Position numbers and translations under genes: made by a program
Source: Candidatus Bathyarchaeota archaeon
GTDB lineage: Archaea > Thermoproteota > Bathyarchaeia > Bathyarchaeales > Bathycorpusculaceae
Assembly (NCBI GenBank): GCA_029881805.1
Contig: JAOULW010000001.1
Span: 310,001-374,000 of the forward strand
Direction of reading: 5' to 3'
DNA: 64,000 nucleotides
Shown here: piece by piece, positions 53,044-60,677 of the stretch
How positions within the stretch are numbered: the first letter of the stretch is position 1
Layout: the number at the start of each line of letters is the position of its first letter
The notes under the pieces: generated by a model
The model's input: only the letters and a program-made list of their open reading frames with translations
Database searches by the model: none
What the model was told of the DNA's origin: nothing

Positions 53044-54129
53044 TTACTTCAAGATAATTTTTCTCTTTTTATAGAAAACCTTGATTCCTCCAGAATCTGT
53101 TACACGACCCAAATGTTCAGCTGTCACTCCCGTTTTCTCCAAGACGTCTAGTGTCTTGTCTTTGTTCGCTTCGTCCACGATCACAGCAAAACCCCATCCC
53201 ATATTAAAAGTCTTAAACATCTCTTTATCAGTTACCTCACCGCCAAGCTCAGAAGCCGCTTTCTGTATTAACTCAAAAATTGGCTGAGGTTTAAAATTGT
53301 TAAATTCAAAGCCTATGCCTTCCGAAAACTTCGCTAACCTGTTGAATTTCAAATAGGCGTCGCCAGTTATGTGCACAGCAGCTTTAATTTTTAGCTCTTT
53401 TGCAGTCTTAAGCAAAGGTCTAACATAAATCTTGGTTGGCTCCAAAACTTCATAGACTATCTCTCTGTCAAGTTCGTTTGGAATATCATATGGCTCGTAT
53501 TTTCCTCCCCATTGCTTGAAAAGAACTTTCCTAGCAAAAGACATACCATTACTGTGAATTCCAGAACTTATCAAACCTATAATAGTGTCACCAGATTTTA
53601 TGTTCCTTCCAGAAATTATCCTTTCTCTTGCAACTTCTCCGACTGCCGCAACGACCATGTCAAAGCCTTTGTTTTCAACTAAGCCTTTTATCAATTCTTC
53701 CACATCTCCTATTTCCCCACCTGGTACGATGCATTTGGCTTCTTCTGCACCTTTCACGATGCCTTTCATCCATTCTCCAACCAAAGCAGGATTTGAGACT
53801 TGAGCATGTATATTGTCCACAATAGCTAGAGGTTTAGCGCCAGACCTTATGATATCATTAACGACCACCGCTACACCATCAATTCCTATAGTGTCATACT
53901 TCTCAGCTAATTGTGCCACAAGCACTTTTGTACCTATACCTTCAATAGCTAAATCTAAGTAGCGGCTTTTCCCGACTGGAAAAATCTTCCCGTAAGGGAG
54001 TTCAACAACTTCACCGTGACAGCTAAACCTGTAGGTTTTCGCTAAGGCTTGCAGGGATTTCTTAGATTCAGCTCTTAGTATCCTATCAACACCTGCATCG
54101 GCATAGGTGAATTTACGAGTCAATGGCAT
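53044..54129 (-). CDS. purM: Phosphoribosylformylglycinamidine cyclo-ligase
   Basis: Makes aminoimidazole ribonucleotide from FGAM with ATP. YADAGVDRIL, AIVDNIHAQVSN, and HITGDAYLKFNRL are typical, and the C-terminal dimer core has MFKTFNMGWGFAVIV. 361 residues. GAGGAGAAATG supports the start. It lies 58 bases upstream of purS on the same strand and may be part of the same transcript. Confidence 0.94.
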   Translation of the reverse strand: MPLTRKFTYADAGVDRILRAESKKSLQALAKTYRFSCHGEVVELPYGKIFPVGKSRYLDLAIEGIGTKVLVAQLAEKYDTIGIDGVAVVVNDIIRSGAKPLAIVDNIHAQVSNPALVGEWMKGIVKGAEEAKCIVPGGEIGDVEELIKGLVENKGFDMVVAAVGEVARERIISGRNIKSGDTIIGLISSGIHSNGMSFARKVLFKQWGGKYEPYDIPNELDREIVYEVLEPTKIYVRPLLKTAKELKIKAAVHITGDAYLKFNRLAKFSEGIGFEFNNFKPQPIFELIQKAASELGGEVTDKEMFKTFNMGWGFAVIVDEANKDKTLDVLEKTGVTAEHLGRVTDSGGIKVFYKKRKIILK

Positions 54130-54437
54130 TTCTCCTCTAATTCAATGTATTAAGTATTCATTTATAAATGGCGTATAATCCTTTTTTTTAAATCTGACTG
54201 GTTTCTGTTCTGACTCTGACTGTTACAAAGAACGTGTTCATACTGAATTCTTGATTTGTTCAAAATTTGGTATAGGTGAATTATATGACGCGAACTGGTC
54301 TAGAGAATCGTCTAATATTTTGTTATTTGCGGGGCAAGCGGAACTTTTATGAGCCTTCAGGAGAAGGGACTCAAACGTGATAAGGGTTTTATTCCACTTG
54401 CCCTCTCGCTTTTGGTTCATCTATGTAACAAGGCGAA
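54130..54437. other. Intergenic region downstream of the winged-helix gene
   Basis: 308 bases between the purM start and the end of a minus-strand winged-helix gene. A 60-residue open frame on the minus strand (54238-54420) has no ribosome-binding site and no recognised family. The purM promoter should lie close to 54160-54190. Otherwise nothing is seen. Confidence 0.4.
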
Positions 54438-54851
54438 CTACATTTGTCGTGTAGACCTGGTCGTAGAGCGTGTTTCTAGGTTTTTTGATCTGCTGAATGA
54501 AGTTTTTCTTGCTTGGCAAATGATCTGTGGTTGCTTGTTCTGTGTATATGCATTCAGTAAGATTCCTAACAGGACATAGTACTGCCCTAGAAAGTCAAGC
54601 CCCTTCGCCGTTGCCTTATATGAAATCCGACGCTCTTTGATGTGCTTTTCAATGAAATCTATTTTTGTGAGACATTCTAGATACTTCTTGAGCTGTGCAT
54701 AGTTGAAACCTGTGCGCTTCATGAGAGAATATCTGTCTTCACTGTTGTATCTTGCGGCTTCTAATATTGAGGCTATGATTTCAAAGTGGCTTCTATACTT
54801 CTTTCGTAGTGGCAAACCGCATAAATCATAGTCTATTGTGTAATTCGCCAT
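54438..54851 (-). CDS. Winged-helix protein
   Basis: 137 residues. The HTH part reads HFEIIASILEAARYNSED, TGFNYAQLKKYLECLTKIDFI and a wing ISYKATAKGLDFLGQYYVLL; this fits the archaeal HTH_45-type winged helix used as transcription factors. The C-terminal tail is basic and Thr/Ser rich and probably disordered. It is divergent from a membrane-anchored HTH protein gene. Confidence 0.7.
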   Translation of the reverse strand: MANYTIDYDLCGLPLRKKYRSHFEIIASILEAARYNSEDRYSLMKRTGFNYAQLKKYLECLTKIDFIEKHIKERRISYKATAKGLDFLGQYYVLLGILLNAYTQNKQPQIICQARKTSFSRSKNLETRSTTRSTRQM

Positions 54852-55018
54852 GCCTTACTCCTTCAACTAATTTACCTCAGTTTAAATACTTACGAGTTTT
54901 TTCTGTAGAATCTGTTGAAAAGGGTTCTTTGTCTGTTGACAAAGTTGAAACAGAACATTTCTTGAAGCAAAGTATTTATTTATTCTGTCTATTGAAACTG
55001 TTGAATAGGGGAACAACA

Positions 55019-55627
55019 ATGTCCCAGCGCAAGTTACAGCAGAGTGAAGTACAGTTTCTGCAAGAAGCCATGAACGCTGACTATAGCAATGCGGACATAC
55101 GTTTGAGAGAAGGCGAGTATCAGTATGAGCTTGCCAGAACGACAGCGTCCTTTCAACTGGAATTGTGCTTTCCAGACGTTAAAGACATAATAAGAAGGTT
55201 ATATGGAGAGGAAAAAGCAAATGATATTCAATTTGTCCGCAAAATTCAAACGATCTTGAAGAAACTGGAAAAAAACAACATCGTCAAAATTTTGCCAAAG
55301 AGGAAGCCTTGGGAACTACAACGATATGCGCTTCCAAGCTTCAAGTTTCGAGATGTTAACAGAAATTCCGTGATTTTCGCTACAGATCAACAAATAAAAC
55401 AGGCGCAAGACTTATTGCAATCGATATCAGCGCAATATGAAATATCCGCCGTGAGACTAAGAAATTTAAGGATTAGAATTTGCATGCTACTGTTCGCAGT
55501 CGGCGCTTCGTATTTGATGATCTTGTGGAACTTCATGCAACCTATCATTAATCCAGCGGTCTTCATTCTGGCCTTTTCAGTAGCTGTTGCGTGCTCCCTA
55601 ATGCTTGGGAAAACGCTATCTCGATAA
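55019..55627 (+). CDS. Winged-helix protein with C-terminal membrane segments
   Basis: 202 residues from the ATG with AGGGGAAC upstream. The N-terminal ~110 residues are helical, and DIIRRLYGEEKANDIQFVRKI and VKILPKRKPWELQRYAL look like a winged-helix domain. Two membrane segments (about 148-166 and 172-192) follow. A membrane-bound DNA-binding protein is suggested, but a signalling role is a guess. A possible TATA-like tttatttatt lies upstream. Confidence 0.6.
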   Translation: MSQRKLQQSEVQFLQEAMNADYSNADIRLREGEYQYELARTTASFQLELCFPDVKDIIRRLYGEEKANDIQFVRKIQTILKKLEKNNIVKILPKRKPWELQRYALPSFKFRDVNRNSVIFATDQQIKQAQDLLQSISAQYEISAVRLRNLRIRICMLLFAVGASYLMILWNFMQPIINPAVFILAFSVAVACSLMLGKTLSR

Positions 55628-55685
55628 TTGGTATCACTGGATTTCACCTTAATGTTTAATAATTCTGTGCGCGAAAAATGAAGCG

Positions 55686-57380
55686 GTGAACAAATTGAAG
55701 AAATTGATCTTTACCGTCCTCACTGTTCTCTGTTTGTTATTGACATTCTTTTTGAGGGAATGGAACGTGCATGTAATTGCTAGTCCGTCAACACTGACTG
55801 TGGGTCAAGGTGCACAATTCACCACTATTCAAAGCGCTATCAACAATGCAAGCTCAGGAGACACAGTTCTTGTGCTTGACGGGATCTACTATGAAAATCT
55901 TGTCATCAATAAAAGCGTGTCATTGGTAGGAGAAAGCATAGAGTCCACAATTATTGACGGTAACAGGACGGATAACGTCATAAGCATAACGACTAGTAAC
56001 GTATATTTGACTGGCTTTACCATAAGAAGAAGCCGTTCGAGCGAGGGTTACAGTGGAATTCACGTAGAATATTCCAGTGGCAACATAATAACTAACAATA
56101 AAGTGATGGATAACTATCATGGAATTAGCGTTGTTTCTTCGAATGGTAATGTGGTCTCTGACAACACTATAGTTTCGAGTTCCCTAACAGCAATTCGTCT
56201 TTTCTCTTCTGATGATAATGTGGTGTATGGTAACATCATTTCTACTAGTTACGGCGGGATTCGTCTCTATTCCTCTATTCGTAATGAGATTTCTAACAAT
56301 ACTATATCAAGATGCTTACAAGGAATCATTCTTCTAGTCTCTAGAGTCAATGTGATTTCCGACAATTTTCTTTACAGCATTACAGGCGACGGGATATATT
56401 TTTCTTCTTCTGATGATAATGTGGTGTATGGTAACATCATTTCTGCTAGTTACAGCGGGATCTATCTTTGGGTTTCTGGTCGAAATGTGGTTTCTGGCAA
56501 CACAATAGCAAACAATTATCGGGGAATTGCGCTTGAACTTAGTGGAAACAACTCCATTTACCATAATAACCTTGGCGAGAACTACTTTAACAATACAGAA
56601 GTGAAAGGTGATCTTGCGAATTTTTGGGATTATAATGGTGAAGGTAACTATTGGAGTGATTACGTAGTACAAGATTCAAACGAAGATGGAATAGGAGACA
56701 GTCCTTACATTATAAACGTTAATAACCGCGACAACAATCCTCTAATGGGATTGTTCTCTGACTTTCACGTTGCTTTTAAAAATAAAATCTACAGTGCTAC
56801 TGTTGTTTCCAATTCATCAGTCTTTGGGGTATCATTTGAAATCGGATCTGAAACGGGGAACAAAATAATGCGTTTAGATGCCAGAGGGGCGGATGGAACC
56901 GTTGGTTTCTGCAGAATTACCATTCCCACAGTGCTGATGAACTATCCATATTTTCTACTGATTGGCAGTGATATGATTTTCCCATCATTGATTGGGAATT
57001 CAAACGAGACACAAGCTTGTCTGTACTTTACGTACCAACATAATACTCACAATATCTCGATAGTTTCATCTGAAACATGGCGTCTCTACAGCGAATTGCT
57101 CGACAGCTACCTCAAACTGCAAACGGATTTCTATGACTTGAACATAACATACTATAATATGCTCAGCAGTATTCTCGCTAACTATAGCCTTCTCTTGGCC
57201 AACTATAGTCAACTTGAAGAAAGCTATCAAAACCTGAACAGCTCCTATCAAGAACACCTACTAGATTATTCTCAGCAAATAGAAAATCTCCGAAACCTGA
57301 TGTATATTTTTGCGGCAACAGCCGCAATCTTCGTAGCAAGCACAGTTTACCTTTCAAAGCGCGCGCACGCGCGGTCGTAG
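55686..57380 (+). CDS. NosD/CASH-type right-handed beta-helix surface protein
   Basis: 564 residues, exported. A signal peptide (about 1-32) is followed by PbH1 repeats (IQSAINNASSGDTVLVLDG, NVVSDNTIVSS, NEISNNTISRC and more). A second region carries DSNEDGIGDSPYIINVNNRDN, calcium-binding-like, as in NosD proteins. The C-terminus is a coiled-coil of NYSLLLANYSQLEESYQNL-type followed by a membrane segment (about 540-558). The last 10 bases, including the TAG stop, lie inside the tRNA-Gly gene. A 39-base block repeats exactly at 56205-56243 and 56406-56444. It may bind a surface glycan. Confidence 0.85.
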   Translation: MNKLKKLIFTVLTVLCLLLTFFLREWNVHVIASPSTLTVGQGAQFTTIQSAINNASSGDTVLVLDGIYYENLVINKSVSLVGESIESTIIDGNRTDNVISITTSNVYLTGFTIRRSRSSEGYSGIHVEYSSGNIITNNKVMDNYHGISVVSSNGNVVSDNTIVSSSLTAIRLFSSDDNVVYGNIISTSYGGIRLYSSIRNEISNNTISRCLQGIILLVSRVNVISDNFLYSITGDGIYFSSSDDNVVYGNIISASYSGIYLWVSGRNVVSGNTIANNYRGIALELSGNNSIYHNNLGENYFNNTEVKGDLANFWDYNGEGNYWSDYVVQDSNEDGIGDSPYIINVNNRDNNPLMGLFSDFHVAFKNKIYSATVVSNSSVFGVSFEIGSETGNKIMRLDARGADGTVGFCRITIPTVLMNYPYFLLIGSDMIFPSLIGNSNETQACLYFTYQHNTHNISIVSSETWRLYSELLDSYLKLQTDFYDLNITYYNMLSSILANYSLLLANYSQLEESYQNLNSSYQEHLLDYSQQIENLRNLMYIFAATAAIFVASTVYLSKRAHARS

Positions 57381-57447
57381 TCTAGCTTGGCTAGGACATC
57401 GGCCTCCCACGCCGACGACCCGGGTTCAAATCCCGGCGACCGCACCA
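57371..57447 (+). tRNA. tRNA-Gly (CCC)
   Basis: Acceptor GCGGTCG pairs with CGACCGC, the anticodon arm is TCGGC-CTCCCAC-GCCGA with CCC at 57406-57408, and the T arm is CCGGG-TTCAAAT-CCCGG. The discriminator is A and CCA is encoded. The first 10 bases overlap the end of the preceding gene. No intron. Confidence 0.92.
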
Positions 57448-57524
57448 GAAGTTAGGTCAAAAAATCGACTGACTGGGATTTAGTTTGGTTTGTCATAAAA
57501 AAGAGAGGGTGAGAGATTTTTTGG

Positions 57525-60500
57525 TTAGCCTGTCCATCCGTATTCTAAGGCAGCTGCCAGTATGTCTTTTACGTCAATGAAAGCGTCGTTGTTGATGTCA
57601 AGGTTAGGATGGTATTTTGGATGTCCTGGGTAACTACCGTACGCTAGTGCTATAGCAAGTAGGTCTTTTATCTCAACGAAACGGTTGGGGTCTACGTCTC
57701 CTACGTGAACTATCATGACTGTGCCGTCGACATATAGATTGTCAGCGGTGTCTGTTTCGCCTGGAACTGGTGTTGCGTAAGCGCTCAGTGTGTAATTGTC
57801 ATATTCTGTAAGCCCTGACGTATTCCATGTGAACGGTACAATGGCGGTGCTTCCAGCTATCAATGGCACGACTTTTGAGCCGATTAGGTTAGTTGTGTTC
57901 CAAAATACGTCGAGTGTGAAAGTCTCGTCAACTGTGCCTTGGTTCTCTACTGTTACATTTATGTAGCAATTTTGACCGCCGTGGATTATTGTTGCTCCGT
58001 AGCACGCAATTAAATCAGTGACTGCTATGTCGTGAACAGCGAGTGGTGAAGTCACTACAGCGGCTCTTATGAAAGCGTGCATTGAAGGATCATAGCCCAA
58101 TGTTAGTGGGTATCCTACAAGCTCCCAAACTGGGATCATTCCGTATGGTGAAGGCGGTGGAGTCATCCATAGATTAACTGGGTAGCCATCGTGTGAAACA
58201 TACATTGTGTCATTGTGTACATCAGGCGTGTGGGGATATGGATGTGGCATTGGTGAACGTCCGAAGGTTGCTCCTTTTTCAAAAGCGTCTTGAATAGGGT
58301 CGCTGATGAGCAGTTCAAAGGTTGAAGAGTTCACTCCAGCGGAAGTTACGTAGTGACCGAATTCCAAGCTTGGATTGTCGTAAAGTGGCATCCATTCGCC
58401 TTGGCCCAAGTCTTGATAGAATTCTAGGAGGAGCACAACGTCTTGGCATCTTTCGATTTCGTACTCTATCCATTCGAATTCTGGAAACTCTGCGGAATGA
58501 ACCTCAAACAAGTCGTCTACACCCTGGTCTATCAGGTACTGGCTGATTCCGATTTCCATATCCGTCCAACGTGTTCCTGTATGTCCATCTAAACTTCGTA
58601 TGCCATCTGTGTCCATGTACCAAGCTAGGTTGACGACAAGCGGATCCACGTTCTTTACGTCATGGTCGTCCCAAACACCTGGATTGTAGGAGGTCACTAA
58701 ATCAAAACTGTCGCTTATTGTTGGTGGAGGCACCGGAGTAGGATTCATGATTGATTCGTACTCAGAGTCAAGCCACCATAGCGAATTGGAAACTGCCACT
58801 GGACCGCACCACGTGAAGATTCCTGGCGCTGGGCCCCACTTGTCTTGTATCTGATCGAAGTCTGGCATTCCGCTCGGCGCGTAGTCTGGATATGGAGGTT
58901 TAATGTACCATGGTTCAATTATTTCATAGGGTTCTGCGGTCACGTTCCATGGTGGAGGTCGTACAGTTGGAATCCCGGCGCCGACAAAGTCCACGTGGAA
59001 CCATCCGATGGTGGTTTGGTCTACATGAATGATGACGTCCGCCCATTCTGTTGGCCAGACTATTTTCCACCAAGAGCATGGTTCGGGAGTCCAGCCGACT
59101 GGGTCTATTACCTTGAACCAGTCGCATGGCTCTATGTCATCAATTTTCTTTTCTGCTGTTAGCATGTGCGTTATCGGTATTGGGCTTGGTCCAGGTTCTA
59201 CACTGTCTATGTGGAATAAGCCATCGCCTGTTGAATCGTCTACGTGGAACTCCCAACCCGTTGGCTCACCAGTGGTAGGATCTAGTATTTCCCACCATGA
59301 ACAGGGTGTCGGAGTAGTTGCGGGGTCATCGACTTTGAACCAGCTGCACTGCGTAATATCGTCAATTTTCTTTCTAACGGTAACAGTGTACGACGGTGGT
59401 ATGCGGATCACTATGTCTGGGGCTGTACCATCCACGTGGAACAAGGTCATTCCTTCAGTAACGTCTACGTGGAATTCTAAGCCTGTTGCTGCGCCATCAG
59501 CGTCCAGTATTTCCCACCACGTGCATGGCTCTGGCAGATAACCTTGTGGGTCAACAACTACGTACCAGTCGCAACGCGTAATGTTTTCGACTTTCTTTAT
59601 TGCCTGCAAGAAGGGAACCGGATATGGTTCAAACACGTAGATTCCAGAATGGCCATCGATTAGTACTTGGTCTATGTGGAATTCGCAGCTTTCGTTTGTC
59701 CAGTCTACGTGGAATTCTACGCCACTTGCTGCACCAGTGTAGGGATCTATTAATTCCCACCATGTGCAAGGTTCAGGATACCAGCCTGGCGGTTCTTCAA
59801 CAACGAAATAGTCGCATGATTCGATTTTAGGTATTTTCTTTCGCGCCCACATTTCAAACCATGGATATGGCAGTACAACTCCGGGTACGGAGTCACCGTA
59901 AAGTAGTACTTGGTCTATGTGGAATTCGCAGCTTTCGTTTGTCCAGTCTACGTGGAATTCGATACCAGTCAGTTCACTCGTTTCAGGGTCTATTAATTCC
60001 CACCATGTGCAAGGTTCAGGATACCAGCCACTGGGCCAATGAACCTCAAAGAATTGGCAAGGTGCGATGATATCGATCTTCTTTTTAGCTACAATAGGAT
60101 ACCAAGGATAAGGAATCGGACCGCCAGTCGGATTGTAGACTATGTCTACGTGGAATTCAGTTGGTCCTCCCTGGTCAAGGTGAAATTCAAGGCCGGTTCC
60201 TTTACCAGTGACGGGGTCGATTATCTCCCACCATGAACATGGATTGGGAATATAGCCTGGCGGCGATATTATCATTATCCTTTCGCATGCGTCAAGAATG
60301 CCATCAGGGGCTGCTGTCTCGATGAATTGTGCTGTGATGTTTGTTCCGATGAGCATTTCTTCACCAGACCAGAACTGCATCGCTGTTGGATCTCCAAACG
60401 TCATCGTTTCGTCTGTCGTGAAGTTGATTGTTTCTCCAGAAGTGAAAGTCATACTGCTTGGCGTTTGAGCATAAATTGCGTTGAATGAAAATATTGCTAG

Positions 60501-60566
60501 GGAACTCATAAGCAACAATGATATCGACAGCAAAGCAATTGCCTTAACACTATAGTTCTTTTTCAT
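57525..60566 (-). CDS. Secreted six-repeat cysteine peptidase-like protein with CARDB and dockerin
   Basis: 1013 residues: signal peptide (1-33); six repeats of 70-81 residues (94-550), each with Cys, PxPC[ST]WW, EFHVD-like and FHxD motifs; a papain-like/C39-like domain (about 570-835) with Cys587 in TWCGPVAVSN, His738 in FGHYVTS, Asp756 in LISDPIQD; a CARDB domain (about 845-945); and a dockerin (952-1012) with GDVDPNRFVEIKDLLAIA and LDINNDAFIDVKDILAAA. GGAGAAAGGGAG supports the ATG. The 57-base and 41-base exact repeats 243 bases apart show a recent duplication of repeats 2 and 3. It may be anchored to the cell surface by its dockerin, but no cohesin is seen here. Function unknown. Confidence 0.85.
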   Translation of the reverse strand: MKKNYSVKAIALLSISLLLMSSLAIFSFNAIYAQTPSSMTFTSGETINFTTDETMTFGDPTAMQFWSGEEMLIGTNITAQFIETAAPDGILDACERIMIISPPGYIPNPCSWWEIIDPVTGKGTGLEFHLDQGGPTEFHVDIVYNPTGGPIPYPWYPIVAKKKIDIIAPCQFFEVHWPSGWYPEPCTWWELIDPETSELTGIEFHVDWTNESCEFHIDQVLLYGDSVPGVVLPYPWFEMWARKKIPKIESCDYFVVEEPPGWYPEPCTWWELIDPYTGAASGVEFHVDWTNESCEFHIDQVLIDGHSGIYVFEPYPVPFLQAIKKVENITRCDWYVVVDPQGYLPEPCTWWEILDADGAATGLEFHVDVTEGMTLFHVDGTAPDIVIRIPPSYTVTVRKKIDDITQCSWFKVDDPATTPTPCSWWEILDPTTGEPTGWEFHVDDSTGDGLFHIDSVEPGPSPIPITHMLTAEKKIDDIEPCDWFKVIDPVGWTPEPCSWWKIVWPTEWADVIIHVDQTTIGWFHVDFVGAGIPTVRPPPWNVTAEPYEIIEPWYIKPPYPDYAPSGMPDFDQIQDKWGPAPGIFTWCGPVAVSNSLWWLDSEYESIMNPTPVPPPTISDSFDLVTSYNPGVWDDHDVKNVDPLVVNLAWYMDTDGIRSLDGHTGTRWTDMEIGISQYLIDQGVDDLFEVHSAEFPEFEWIEYEIERCQDVVLLLEFYQDLGQGEWMPLYDNPSLEFGHYVTSAGVNSSTFELLISDPIQDAFEKGATFGRSPMPHPYPHTPDVHNDTMYVSHDGYPVNLWMTPPPSPYGMIPVWELVGYPLTLGYDPSMHAFIRAAVVTSPLAVHDIAVTDLIACYGATIIHGGQNCYINVTVENQGTVDETFTLDVFWNTTNLIGSKVVPLIAGSTAIVPFTWNTSGLTEYDNYTLSAYATPVPGETDTADNLYVDGTVMIVHVGDVDPNRFVEIKDLLAIALAYGSYPGHPKYHPNLDINNDAFIDVKDILAAALEYGWTG
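58917..60287 (-). repeat. Six tandem Cys/Trp/His-Asp repeats in the 1013-residue protein
   Basis: Copies begin at residues 94, 170, 251, 332, 407 and 481 (first Cys of each). Every copy keeps a second Cys 15-16 residues on, followed by [ST]WW, then HVD or HLD, and FH[IV]D. Copies 2 and 3 have an extra Cys. Exact DNA repeats: 59661-59717 with 59904-59960, and 59746-59786 with 59989-60029. Confidence 0.9.
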
Positions 60567-60677
60567 TTCTCCCTTTCTCCTTAATTTGATGCATATAAAG
60601 TATATAGAAATAATTTATTAAGCTTGTGTGATAAAGTTCTATCGAGAAACTACCTTTTAAGGCGTTTATTTCCAATT

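Noticed and set aside
54350-54375. tRNA-like 3' half (ggagaagggactcaaac)
   Set aside because: No matching acceptor or anticodon arm is found upstream, so it is chance similarity to a T arm.
54238-54420. 60-residue open frame on the minus strand
   Set aside because: No ribosome-binding site, no recognised domain, and no similarity visible; likely chance.
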